Source: Zavarzinia sp.
GTDB taxonomy: Bacteria; Pseudomonadota; Alphaproteobacteria; Zavarziniales; Zavarziniaceae
DNA: 7,851 bases
Reading direction: 5' to 3'
NCBI GenBank assembly: GCA_028694545.1
Contig: JAQVKV010000074.1
Span: forward strand, 1-7,851
The first letter of the stretch is position 1, and every line of letters starts with the position of its first letter. The notes under the pieces are model-generated. The model worked only from the letters and a program-made list of their open reading frames with translations. It searched no databases and had not been told where the DNA came from. The position numbers were made by a program, and so were the translations under genes. Positions 1 to 6,942 of the stretch are shown here, one piece after another.

Positions 1-1
1 C

Positions 2-811
2 CAGATGTTCCAGCACCAGCCGGCGCATTCCCCCTTCACCCAGCCCCAGCGCGCCCTCTGCGTCGGCCTGTTCAAGGGCATCGCGGAAACCGAGACCCGG
101 GCCGTCACCATGTATTTCTCGCCGGGTGCCGGCGAGATGATCGAAATCCCGACCCTGTCGTTCAACGGCATGGTCTCGGCGCTGGTGATCGAGAACCACA
201 TCGGCGGCGATCTCGAGATCCTGGCCAAGACCAAATACGATGACAATCCGCGTGCCTTCCTCGACCTGCTGCTCGAGAAGCTGCGCAAGCATTATCCGAC
301 CTGCGCGGAGCGCATCGACGAGAAGGAGTTCGACCTCGCGAACGGCCCGCTCGACATCCTTCAGGGCGGCGTAACGCCGACGGTTCGCAATGCCTACGTC
401 CGTCTGGACAACGGCAAGCTGGCGATCGCGCTCGGTGACGTCCAGGCCGTGGTCGACCCCGTGCTCGGCCAGGGGGCCAACATGGCGTCCTATGCCGCGT
501 TCAAGCTGGCCGAGGAGATCGTCGGCAACGAGGTTCTCGACGAGCGCTTCGCCGAACATGTCGAGCGCGCCCGCCAGGATCGGGTCCTGGGCGCCACGCG
601 CTGGACCAACTTCATGCTCAAGCATCTTCAGGCCGGGACGCCCGAACTGCTGGAGTACATCGGCGCGATCAGCCAGAACAAGCCCCTCGCCGATCTCTTC
701 ACGACCAATTTCAACTATCCGGAACGGCAGTGGGACTGCTTCGCCAGCCCCGAGCGCATGCGCGCCTGGTGCCGCAGCAACACGGTCACCAAGACGTCCG
801 AGGCGGCCTGA
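2..811 (+). CDS. styA: Styrene monooxygenase, FAD-dependent oxygenase component StyA (5' partial)
   Basis: This is the C-terminal part, about 270 residues, of the FAD-dependent epoxidase that converts styrene to (S)-styrene oxide using FADH2 supplied by StyB. The frame is open to the window's left edge. The ATG at 5 is internal: the residues after it ([16 protein letters not shown]) already match the interior of known StyA proteins, which are about 415 residues long. The N-terminal Rossmann GxGxxG motif therefore lies outside the window. A conserved FAD-contact stretch, [16 protein letters not shown], is encoded at 434-481, followed by the typical [14 protein letters not shown] and [16 protein letters not shown] segments near the C-terminus. 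The stop is TGA at 809-811, 15 bases before the next gene. Indole monooxygenases are close relatives, but the downstream styB and styC favour styrene. The assignment rests on remembered family sequence. Confidence 0.93.
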   Translation, partial: QMFQHQPAHSPFTQPQRALCVGLFKGIAETETRAVTMYFSPGAGEMIEIPTLSFNGMVSALVIENHIGGDLEILAKTKYDDNPRAFLDLLLEKLRKHYPTCAERIDEKEFDLANGPLDILQGGVTPTVRNAYVRLDNGKLAIALGDVQAVVDPVLGQGANMASYAAFKLAEEIVGNEVLDERFAEHVERARQDRVLGATRWTNFMLKHLQAGTPELLEYIGAISQNKPLADLFTTNFNYPERQWDCFASPERMRAWCRSNTVTKTSEAA

Positions 812-826
812 GACCGGAGGACGACC

Positions 827-1135
827 ATGCACAAGATGCAGGTGCTCTATCCGGTGCCGGCCGATGCCGACGCGTTCCTCGCCTATTACGAGGCTCACCA
901 CCTGCCCCTGGCCCGGCGTCTGCCGGGCCTCAGGGCGGAGCGGCATGTGCAACCGTCCATGCTGTCCCCCGGCACCCCGGTGTTCCTGATCTGGGAAGGC
1001 ATCTTCGACGACAGGAAGGCGATGTTCGCCGCGCTCAAGTCGGAGATCGGCCAAGCCGTCGCCAATGACGTTCCCAATTATTCGCCGGCGGGCGCGACCA
1101 TGTTGCACTACCCGCTCGAAGGAAATGCACCATGA
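827..1135 (+). CDS. Small EthD-like (dimeric alpha+beta barrel) protein in the styrene operon
   Basis: This 102-residue soluble protein has no signal peptide or membrane segment. The N-terminal pattern (MQVLYPVPADADAFLAYYE, then HHLPLARRLPGL, with His24-His25) resembles the EthD family of ferredoxin-like alpha+beta barrel proteins, whose members carry a Y..xxHxPL..lPGl signature. A second half with FLIWEGIFDDRKAMFAAL fits the usual helix-strand repeat of that fold. EthD proteins accompany several oxygenase pathways, but their biochemical role is mostly undefined. GGAGG at 816-820 lies six bases upstream of the ATG. The stop overlaps the styB start by four bases (ATGA), so translation is probably coupled to the flavin reductase. 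The position between the two monooxygenase components suggests a job with StyA/StyB or with the reactive epoxide or aldehyde product. That function is inference. Confidence 0.75.
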   Translation: MHKMQVLYPVPADADAFLAYYEAHHLPLARRLPGLRAERHVQPSMLSPGTPVFLIWEGIFDDRKAMFAALKSEIGQAVANDVPNYSPAGATMLHYPLEGNAP

Positions 1136-1641
1136 GCACAGCGGATGCCGCGCATGTCGACATGGGAGGCGTCGATCCGGCTCACTTCCGGAAGACCGTC
1201 GGCAATTTCGCCACCGGCGTCGCCGTCGTCTCTTGCACGGACGAAGGGGACCCCGCGCCTCACGGCATGACGATCAGCAGCTTCACGTCCATCAGCCTTA
1301 CGCCCCCGACCATCCTGATCTCGATCAAGCCCGGCCGCATGCACAAGCTGATCAGCAAGGAGGGATGGTTCGGTGTCAGCGTCCTCGGCGAGGACCAGAA
1401 GGGTCATTCCCAGTTTTTCGCGGGCGAGCGCGGGCCTGAAACGCCTTCCTTCGCGACGCGAAACCGCATTCCGACCCTGAAGGATTGCCTTGCCTGGTTC
1501 GAATGCGAGGTCACAAGCCGGATCCAGGTGCACGACCATACGCTCTTCGTCGCGAAGGTGATGCATTGCGATGTCATCGGTGGCGCGCCGCTGCTCTTCT
1601 TCTCCAGCCGGTACAACGCCGTTCAATCGTCGCAATCCTGA
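1132..1641 (+). CDS. styB: Styrene monooxygenase flavin reductase component StyB
   Basis: This 169-residue NADH:flavin oxidoreductase of the HpaC/StyB flavin-reductase-like family reduces FAD and passes it to StyA by diffusion. Landmarks are ATGVAVVSC at residues 27-35, GMTISSFTSISLTPPT at 45-60 (flavin-binding core), KPGRMHKLI at 66-74, FGVSVLGEDQK at 80-90, WFECEV at 122-127, VHDHTLFVAKV at 133-143 and LLFFSSRY at 154-161. All match known StyB proteins in order, and the length is that of the family (about 170). The ATG overlaps the stop of the EthD-like gene, with AAGGA at 1119-1123 as its ribosome binding site. In well-known sty operons styB directly follows styA. Here one small gene intervenes. 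Confidence 0.93.
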   Translation: MSTADAAHVDMGGVDPAHFRKTVGNFATGVAVVSCTDEGDPAPHGMTISSFTSISLTPPTILISIKPGRMHKLISKEGWFGVSVLGEDQKGHSQFFAGERGPETPSFATRNRIPTLKDCLAWFECEVTSRIQVHDHTLFVAKVMHCDVIGGAPLLFFSSRYNAVQSSQS

Positions 1642-1683
1642 CAGCAGACACGACCAATGATACGAACAAGGGAGGAACAGAAC

Positions 1684-2244
1684 ATGTCTCAGGCAGATGC
1701 AACCATGGAAATCTCGTCGCGCGAGGAGGGCGGCCAGGAGACGCACGCGGCGTCCCGGGCGGGCTTCGCCTTCAACCGCATGCAGAAGGTCATGGTCGCC
1801 CACGGCGTCCTTCTGCTGTTCTTCGCCCTGCTGGCCGGCGTCGGCCTCTGGATCAAGCTCGTCGGCGGCTTCGAGTTCATCCCCGGGACGATCACCCGTT
1901 TCGACATTCCGGGAACCGTGGAGGGCTGGGCCAAGGCGCATCGCGGCACGCCCATGAACGCCCTGATGGTCATCGCCATCGCCCTGGTCCTGCCCTACCT
2001 CGGCTTCTCCAGGAAGGTGCAGGGCTGGCTCGCCGTCATCATGGTGGGCGCCGGCTGGGCCAACACGATCTTCTACTATTTCGCGAATTTCTCGGACAAT
2101 CGCGGCGTGACCTTCGGCGCCAACGACTTCGGCCCCGGCAGCCTGTCCAGCTTCATCGCGCTTTTCCCTGCCGCCGTCTTCGGCCTCGCCAGCATGGCCG
2201 CGACGCTCTACATGGCCTGGAAAATCCTTCAGTCCAAGGACTGA
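1684..2244 (+). CDS. styC: Styrene oxide isomerase, integral membrane protein StyC
   Basis: This 186-residue inner-membrane protein probably isomerises styrene oxide to phenylacetaldehyde. Four hydrophobic segments are visible, at about residues 36-60, 89-106, 112-135 and 154-178, the topology of styrene oxide isomerase. The motif AHRGTPMN at 85-92 matches the AHxxxxMN-type motif of the family. His86 corresponds to the residue I recall as the heme b ligand, Asn92 to the conserved Asn six residues later, and Tyr131 lies where the catalytic Tyr is expected. These equivalences are from memory. The ATG at 1684 is preferred over one at 1657 because GGAGG at 1671-1675 lies eight bases before it. 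The N-terminus has about 30 extra charged residues compared with the roughly 170-residue Pseudomonas protein. Hydroxylaminobenzene mutases share the fold, but the styAB context decides the call. Confidence 0.85.
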   Translation: MSQADATMEISSREEGGQETHAASRAGFAFNRMQKVMVAHGVLLLFFALLAGVGLWIKLVGGFEFIPGTITRFDIPGTVEGWAKAHRGTPMNALMVIAIALVLPYLGFSRKVQGWLAVIMVGAGWANTIFYYFANFSDNRGVTFGANDFGPGSLSSFIALFPAAVFGLASMAATLYMAWKILQSKD

Positions 2245-2277
2245 ACCCCGGAGCGAAAGCTCCTCTCTCCTCGACCT

Positions 2278-2306
2278 TGGCCCGGCTTTCGCCGGGCCAT
2301 TTTTTT
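2278..2306 (+). terminator. Intrinsic terminator of the styrene operon
   Basis: A perfect 9-bp stem (2278-2286 paired with 2291-2299, mostly G:C) with a TTTC loop is followed directly by seven T residues at 2300-2306. It lies 33 bases after the styC stop. A smaller hairpin, GGAGC-GAAA-GCTCC at 2250-2263, precedes it. There is no A-tract on the left side, so the structure should terminate plus-strand transcription only. The last T residues form part of the paaH stop codon on the other strand. Confidence 0.92.
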
Positions 2307-3744
2307 AGAGGTCCACCAGGGCCTCGGGCCGATAGATGTCATCCCCGGTCTCGGCCGCGACGTTGCGCAACGCGCTTGCCATGAAATCGACCCCCAGCCG
2401 CCGAGCGAGCGCAATCGGCCCCTCGGGATAATTGGTGCCGAAACGCATGGCGAGATCGACGTCCCCGGCACGGGCGACGCCGTCGGCTACCGCGTCGGCC
2501 GCCGCATTGGCCAACTGGGCCCAGACCCGAAGCGCGAGCAGCCCCGGCCGGTCCGGAATGCCGACCGCCGCCTTTCCGCACAATCCCGCGAAAGCCGCCG
2601 CCTTCGCCGTCATGTCCGGCGTCACCCCCGGCGATCCGGCGAAGGCGAGCGTGGGGGCCGTCTCGAAATCCCGGCACAGGTCGAAGAGAACGACGGGACG
2701 CCCCAGCATGCGTTCGAGGGTGGCCGCCCGCCGCCAGTCGGCCAGCATGAGCAGGACACCGTCCGCCTCATAGGCATCGACGGGAAGCTCCGCCGCCGCG
2801 CCCCCCGCCGCCAGACCGCCCGTCAGGGCGACCGGCCCTTGCCGCACCTCGGAAACGATACCGGGCGGGAGCAACCGCGCGACCGGCTTCGGCGCCGCGT
2901 CGTCGTAGATGCCACGCCCCGCCTTCCGGCCCAGCGCCCCGGTCTCGACCAGCCGGGCCTGCAGGGGTTGCGGTCGGAAACGGGTCCGGCCGTCATAGGC
3001 CGCGTAGACGCCCGAGGCGGCGGCGTAGTTGATGTCGTGGCCGATCATGTCGGCGAGCGCCAGGGGCCCCAGACGGAAGCCGCCGCAATCCTGCAGCACC
3101 CGATCGATGGTGGCGGCATCCGCCTCCCCCTCGTCCAGGGCGGCGAAACCTTCGGCATAGAACGGCCGCGCGACACGATTGACGATGAAACCCGGCACAT
3201 CCCTGACCTCGACCGGTACCTTTCCCCAATCCTTCATCATGTCGACGAGCCGTTCCGCGACGGACGGCGCTGTGGCCTCGCCCCGGATCACCTCGACAAG
3301 CTTCATCGCCGGCACCGGGTTGAAGAAATGAAGCCCGGCGAAACGCCCGGCTTGGCGCAGGCCCCGCGCCATGCCGGAGACCGCGAGCGACGACGTGTTG
3401 GTCGCAAGGATGCAGTCGGGCCCGACCACATCCTCGAGCGCGCGGAATACGTGCTGTTTCGCCGCGAGATCCTCGATGATCGCCTCGATCACGACCGCTG
3501 CCGACGCCAGCGGGCCGAGCTGGTCGGTCCAGGTGATCCGCTCCTCGATCGCCGCCGCCTGCCCCGGCGCGAGCCTGGCCTTCTCGACCAATGCCCCGAG
3601 CGCCCCGGCAAGAAGCCCGCGCCCCCGTTCCAGGGACGCCGGCTTGTCGTCGTGAACGATCACCCGGCAACCGTGCCGGGCCGCGACCTGGGCGATGCCG
3701 GTGCCCATCGTGCCCGCCCCGATGACGCCGATTATACGCTCCAT
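2305..3744 (-). CDS. paaH: 3-hydroxyacyl-CoA (3-hydroxyadipyl-CoA) dehydrogenase PaaH
   Basis: This 479-residue cytosolic NAD-dependent dehydrogenase oxidises 3-hydroxyadipyl-CoA to 3-oxoadipyl-CoA in phenylacetate catabolism. The Rossmann motif GAGTMG is at residues 9-14, NTSSL at 116-120, HFFNPVPAMKLVEV at 139-152 (probable catalytic His139 with Glu151) and PGFIVNR at 184-190. A first C-terminal helical domain runs to about residue 286 (ending GRKAGRGIYDD). A further domain to residue 479 carries FGTNYPEGPIALARRLG. This three-part layout and length of about 500 residues are typical of PaaH rather than of shorter FadB2-type enzymes (about 280). The start has a strong AAGGAGG sequence just upstream (3749-3755 on the minus strand). 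It diverges from paaZ across a shared control region and converges on styC, with its TAA inside that operon's terminator T-tract. No terminator of its own is evident. Confidence 0.92.
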   Translation of the reverse strand: MERIIGVIGAGTMGTGIAQVAARHGCRVIVHDDKPASLERGRGLLAGALGALVEKARLAPGQAAAIEERITWTDQLGPLASAAVVIEAIIEDLAAKQHVFRALEDVVGPDCILATNTSSLAVSGMARGLRQAGRFAGLHFFNPVPAMKLVEVIRGEATAPSVAERLVDMMKDWGKVPVEVRDVPGFIVNRVARPFYAEGFAALDEGEADAATIDRVLQDCGGFRLGPLALADMIGHDINYAAASGVYAAYDGRTRFRPQPLQARLVETGALGRKAGRGIYDDAAPKPVARLLPPGIVSEVRQGPVALTGGLAAGGAAAELPVDAYEADGVLLMLADWRRAATLERMLGRPVVLFDLCRDFETAPTLAFAGSPGVTPDMTAKAAAFAGLCGKAAVGIPDRPGLLALRVWAQLANAAADAVADGVARAGDVDLAMRFGTNYPEGPIALARRLGVDFMASALRNVAAETGDDIYRPEALVDL

Positions 3745-3754
3745 GGATTCCTCC

Positions 3755-3784
3755 TTGAATTAATAAACCGGTCGGTCATATAAT
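3755..3784 (+). promoter_or_regulatory. Candidate sigma-70-type promoter for the paaZABC operon
   Basis: TTGAAT at 3755-3760 and a perfect TATAAT at 3779-3784 are separated by 18 bases. Together they form a plausible plus-strand promoter that would give a leader of about 115 bases before paaZ. The region is AT-rich against very GC-rich surroundings. The -35 box overlaps the paaH ribosome binding site on the other strand. The minus strand has weaker boxes, so a divergent paaH promoter is likely but not well defined. Confidence 0.5.
3759..3784. promoter_or_regulatory. 26-bp imperfect palindrome, candidate TetR-type (PaaR-like) operator
   Basis: The sequence is symmetric about 3771/3772: ATTA at 3759-3762 mirrors TAAT at 3781-3784, and ACCG at 3767-3770 mirrors CGGT at 3773-3776 around a GT centre. 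It lies between the -35 and -10 boxes and covers the -10, where a bound repressor would block both paaZ and paaH. ACCG/CGGT half-sites are known for TetR-family PaaR regulators of phenylacetate genes, although their spacing differs between groups. The identity of the regulator is inference, and no regulator gene lies in the window. Confidence 0.5.
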
Positions 3785-3862
3785 GAAATTGGACTGAGAA
3801 CAAGAAGCCTCGAGGGCATCCATCGGCGCGATGCTCCCGAAGCCGGAGCCTCGGCGAATTAA

Positions 3863-3877
3863 TTTACCGTTTGACCG
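3863..3877 (+). repeat. Tandem ACCG half-sites in the paaZ leader
   Basis: TTTACCG at 3863-3869 and TTGACCG at 3871-3877 are direct repeats with an 8-base period, flanked by AT-rich arms (AATTAATT before, TTAATTAA after). TTTACCG recurs at 3900-3906, over the paaZ GTG. The TGACCG core also occurs in the upstream palindrome (minus strand, 3773-3778). They could form a second operator, but this is a visual pattern only. Confidence 0.35.
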
Positions 3878-3905
3878 CTTAATTAAATACAAGGGGAGGT
3901 TTACC

Positions 3906-5846
3906 GTGAAACTGGCCAGCTATGCCTGCAACCGCTGGATCGACGCGGCGGCGGACGCGCAGCCCATCCCGAGCGCCATCGACGGCACGACGATCGCCCT
4001 TGCAAGCAGCGGTGACGTCGACTTCGCCGCCATGGCCGCCCATGCCCGAACCCGGGGCACGCGCAGCCTGCGCCGCCTGACGTTCCAGGGCCGCGCCGCC
4101 TTGCTGAAGAAGCTGGCCCAATACCTGTCCGACCATAAGGCCCCGCTCTACGACCTGTCGGCCCAGACCGGGGCGACGAGGCGCGACAGCGCCATCGACA
4201 TCGACGGCGGCATCGGTACGCTCTTCGTCTATGCCGGCATGGGGCGGCGCGAGCTGCCCGACACCAACATGCTGATCGACGGGCCGCAACTGTCCCTGTC
4301 CCGTAACGGCAGTTTCGTCGGGCGCCATGTCGAGACCCCGATCGACGGCATCGCCGTTCACGTGAACGCCTATAATTTCCCGTGCTGGGGCATGCTGGAG
4401 AAACTGGCGCCGGCGTTTCTGGCCGGGGTGCCCTGCATCGTGAAGCCGGCGACCCAGACCGCCTATCTGACCGAGGCCATGGTCCGCCTGATCGTGGCGT
4501 CCGGCCTGCTGCCCGAAGGCGCCCTGCAACTGGTCTGCGGCCGTCTGGGCGATCTGTTCGACCATATGACCGGCCAGGACCTGGTGTCCTTCACCGGTTC
4601 TCTCGAAACCTCCCTCGTCCTTCGCAATCATCCGGCGATCGCGGCCAATGCGACGCGCTTCATCGCCGAACGGGACTCCCTGAACGCCGCGATCCTCGGG
4701 CCCGACGTCGCCCCCGGCAGCCCGGAATTCGACATCTTCGTGCGCGAGGTCGTGCGCGAGATGACCGTGAAGGCGGGCCAGAAATGCACCGCCATCCGCC
4801 GTATCCTGGTGCCGGCGGCGCAGGCCGACGCGGTTGCCGACGCGATCGTGCAGAAACTGTCGCGCGTGGTCGTCGGCGATCCCCGGGCCGAAGGCGTGAC
4901 CATGGGCCCCCTGGTCGGGCTCGGCCAGCGCGACGATGTCCGCCGCCGGATCGACGCGCTGCTGGCGGAGGCGGAAATCGTCTTCGGCGATCCGGAAAAC
5001 CCGACCGCCCAGGGCGCCGATCCGGCCGCCGGCGGCTATCTCCCGCCCATCCTGTTGCGCGCCCGCGATCCGAAGCGGGCGACGGCGCTCCACCGCGTCG
5101 AAGCCTTCGGCCCCGTCTCGACCCTCGTCGCCTATGACGATCTCGACGACGCCATCACCCTGGCGCGCCGGGGCGAAGGCAGCCTGGTCGCGACGGCGGT
5201 CACCTACGACCCGGCCGTCGCCGGCGACCTCGTCTTCGGCATCGCCAGCTATCACGGCCGCCTCCACCTCGTCGACCGGGACAGTGCCGCCGAATCGACC
5301 GGTCACGGCTCGCCCCTGCCGGGCCTCGTCCACGGCGGTCCCGGCCGCGCCGGCGGAGGCGAGGAAATGGGCGGCCTGCGCGGCCTGCACCATTACCTGC
5401 AGCGCACCGCCCTTCAGGGTTCCCCCGCCCTGCTGAGCCGCCTGACCGGCCATTGGAACAAGGGCGCGCCCGAGGTGACGGGTAACGCCCACCCGTTCCG
5501 CCGCGGCTTCGATGCCCTGGCACTGGGCGAGACCATCCATACCGCCCCGCGTACGGTCACCCTGGCCGACATCGAGCATTTCGCCCAATTCACGGGCGAC
5601 ACCTTCTACGCCCATATGGACGATGAGGCGGCCAGGGCCAACCCGTTCTTCCCGGGCCGGGTCGCCCATGGCTATCTCCTGCTTTCCTTCGCGGCTGGTC
5701 TCTTCGTCGATCCGGCCCCCGGTCCCGTGCTCGCGAACTACGGCCTCGACTCGCTCCGTTTCATGAAGCCCGTCTTGCCCGACGACGCGATCGCCGTGCG
5801 CCTGACCGTGAAGCAGAAATCCCCCCGCAACGCCGATTACGGCTAG
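3906..5846 (+). CDS. paaZ: Oxepin-CoA hydrolase / 3-oxo-5,6-dehydrosuberyl-CoA semialdehyde dehydrogenase PaaZ, C-terminus cut by TAG
   Basis: This bifunctional enzyme hydrolyses the oxepin-CoA ring and oxidises the resulting aldehyde with NADP+. The N-terminal aldehyde dehydrogenase domain (about 1-515) has the Glu255 (IAERDSLN) and Cys294 (KAGQKCTAI) catalytic pair. The C-terminal MaoC-like hydratase domain (from about 530) has FTGDTFYAH with Asp565 and His570, then FPGRVAHGYLLLS. These match E. coli PaaZ positions as I recall them. GTG at 3906 is the start: AGGGGAGG at 3892-3899 precedes it, and the next residues (KLASYACNRW) are the usual N-terminus. An ATG at 3831 would add 25 unrelated residues. 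The frame ends at TAG 5844-5846 after 646 residues, whereas the family has about 680. Matching coding continues beyond it. Hydratase activity may be impaired unless the stop is read through or is an error. Confidence 0.9.
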   Translation: MKLASYACNRWIDAAADAQPIPSAIDGTTIALASSGDVDFAAMAAHARTRGTRSLRRLTFQGRAALLKKLAQYLSDHKAPLYDLSAQTGATRRDSAIDIDGGIGTLFVYAGMGRRELPDTNMLIDGPQLSLSRNGSFVGRHVETPIDGIAVHVNAYNFPCWGMLEKLAPAFLAGVPCIVKPATQTAYLTEAMVRLIVASGLLPEGALQLVCGRLGDLFDHMTGQDLVSFTGSLETSLVLRNHPAIAANATRFIAERDSLNAAILGPDVAPGSPEFDIFVREVVREMTVKAGQKCTAIRRILVPAAQADAVADAIVQKLSRVVVGDPRAEGVTMGPLVGLGQRDDVRRRIDALLAEAEIVFGDPENPTAQGADPAAGGYLPPILLRARDPKRATALHRVEAFGPVSTLVAYDDLDDAITLARRGEGSLVATAVTYDPAVAGDLVFGIASYHGRLHLVDRDSAAESTGHGSPLPGLVHGGPGRAGGGEEMGGLRGLHHYLQRTALQGSPALLSRLTGHWNKGAPEVTGNAHPFRRGFDALALGETIHTAPRTVTLADIEHFAQFTGDTFYAHMDDEAARANPFFPGRVAHGYLLLSFAAGLFVDPAPGPVLANYGLDSLRFMKPVLPDDAIAVRLTVKQKSPRNADYG

Positions 5847-5942
5847 GTGCGGTGGGATGTCGAGCTGACCAACCAGAACGACGAGACGGTCGCCACCTAC
5901 GAACTCCTGACACTCAATGCCATGACGGAAAGGGCCGCCTGA
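5844..5942 (+). pseudogene. paaZ: In-frame remainder of paaZ after the amber codon
   Basis: Directly after TAG, the same frame continues for 31 codons (VRWDVELTNQNDE, then [18 protein letters not shown]) to TGA at 5940-5942, one base before the paaA ATG. This is the expected end of the MaoC domain, where relatives read YGEVRWDVE, so the TAG stands where a Glu codon is expected. One G-to-T change (GAG to TAG) would explain it. Joined, the protein would have 678 residues, close to the usual PaaZ length. The preserved tail and tight spacing to paaA indicate a recent mutation, a base-call error or readthrough. Confidence 0.85.
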
Positions 5943-5943
5943 C

Positions 5944-6942
5944 ATGTATGCCCAGATGGTCGATACGGGCGTCCAGCGCCTGCGCAGCACCGAGGAACTC
6001 GATGGCGACGAGCGGCACTTCCAGGAGCGGATCGACGCCGGCGTGCGCATCGAACCGGAAGACTGGATGCCGGATTCCTACCGCAAGACCCTGGTGCGCC
6101 AGATTTCCCAGCACGCCCATTCCGAGATCGTCGGCATGCTGCCCGAAGGCAACTGGATCACGCGGGCCCCCTCCCTGCTGCGCAAGGCGACGCTTCTCGC
6201 CAAGGTGCAGGACGAAGGGGGCCACGGCCTCTATCTCTACGCCGCCGCCGAGACCCTGGGGGTTTCGCGTGACGACCTGATCGACGCCCTGCACGAGGGC
6301 AAGGCCAAATATTCCAGCATCTTCAACTACCCGACCCTGACCTGGGCCGACATCGGCGCCATCGGATGGCTGGTGGACGGCGCGGCGATCATCAACCAGA
6401 TCCCGCTCTGCCGCTGCTCCTACGGTCCCTATGGCCGCGCCATGGTCCGCGTCTGCAAGGAGGAGAGTTTCCACCAGCGCCAGGGCTACGACATCATGAC
6501 GGTTCTCGCGCAAGGTTCGGCCGCCCAGCGCCGGATGGCCCAGGATGCCCTGAACCGCTGGTGGTGGCCCGCCGTCATGATGTTCGGTCCGCCCGACACC
6601 GAATCCGTGCACAGCGCCCAGTCGGCCGCCTGGCGCATCAAGCTGCACAGCAACGACGAATTGCGCCAGCGTTTCATCGACCAGACAGTGCCCCAGGCCG
6701 ACCTGCTGGACCTGAAGATCCCCGACCCGGACCTGAGATGGAACGAGGCGCGCCAGAGCTACGACATCGGCGCGATCGACTGGAACGAATTCCATGCCGT
6801 CGTGCGCGGCGACGGCCCCTGCAACAAGGAGCGTCTCGCCGCGCGCAGGGATGCCTGGGACCGGGGCGCCTGGGTCCGCGACGCCGCCGCCGCCCACGCC
6901 GAAAAGACGACCATCGAAAGGAAAACGGGAGAAACGCGATGA
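5944..6942 (+). CDS. paaA: 1,2-phenylacetyl-CoA epoxidase, catalytic subunit PaaA
   Basis: This 332-residue diiron oxygenase subunit of the multicomponent epoxidase converts phenylacetyl-CoA to the 1,2-epoxide with O2 and electrons from PaaE. It is a ferritin-like four-helix protein. Candidate iron ligands are Glu61 (AHSEIVG), Glu91 and His94 (VQDEGGHG), Asp145 (GWLVDGAAI), and Glu174 and His177 ([11 protein letters not shown]). All sit at one constant offset (19) from the E. coli residues I recall. The conserved [25 protein letters not shown] and [11 protein letters not shown] segments are present, and the length is normal. An AAAGGG stretch at 5929-5934 serves the ATG. The gene begins one base after the end of the paaZ reading frame, and its stop overlaps the paaB start (ATGA). 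No defects are visible. Confidence 0.96.
   Translation: MYAQMVDTGVQRLRSTEELDGDERHFQERIDAGVRIEPEDWMPDSYRKTLVRQISQHAHSEIVGMLPEGNWITRAPSLLRKATLLAKVQDEGGHGLYLYAAAETLGVSRDDLIDALHEGKAKYSSIFNYPTLTWADIGAIGWLVDGAAIINQIPLCRCSYGPYGRAMVRVCKEESFHQRQGYDIMTVLAQGSAAQRRMAQDALNRWWWPAVMMFGPPDTESVHSAQSAAWRIKLHSNDELRQRFIDQTVPQADLLDLKIPDPDLRWNEARQSYDIGAIDWNEFHAVVRGDGPCNKERLAARRDAWDRGAWVRDAAAAHAEKTTIERKTGETR

Noticed and set aside
5..7. ATG at 5 as a true start of the first gene
   Set aside because: The residues after it match the interior of StyA, and the frame is open to the window edge.
1657..1683. ATG at 1657 as the start of styC
   Set aside because: It lacks a ribosome binding site and would place the strong GGAGG at 1671 inside the gene. 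The ATG at 1684 is correctly spaced.
1108..1941. A 277-codon minus-strand open frame opposite styB and styC
   Set aside because: It has no recognisable motifs and the plus strand holds two conserved genes there.
2839..3783. A 314-codon plus-strand open frame opposite paaH
   Set aside because: It is low-complexity and Arg/Asp-rich, it is a shadow of paaH codons, and its end runs into the paaH-paaZ promoter.
3816..3834. GCATC/GATGC hairpin in the paaZ leader as a riboswitch or attenuator
   Set aside because: It is only a 5-bp stem with a 9-base loop and no T-tract or conserved RNA motif.
3871..3876. TTGACC as a -35 box for a second paaZ promoter
   Set aside because: The position for a -10 box at 17 bases falls on the purine-rich ribosome binding site and shows no match.
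3831..3905. ATG at 3831 as the start of paaZ
   Set aside because: It has no good ribosome binding site, it would translate the AT-rich leader, and the family N-terminus begins at the GTG at 3906 behind AGGGGAGG.
3879..6050. A 723-codon open frame on the minus strand opposite paaZ and the start of paaA
   Set aside because: Its composition (many Gly, Arg, Asp, Val) is what the antisense of a high-GC3 gene gives. It has no recognisable domain, and the plus strand encodes clear PaaZ and PaaA.
5914..6897. A 327-codon minus-strand open frame opposite paaA
   Set aside because: It is an antisense shadow of a well-conserved gene and has no family signature.
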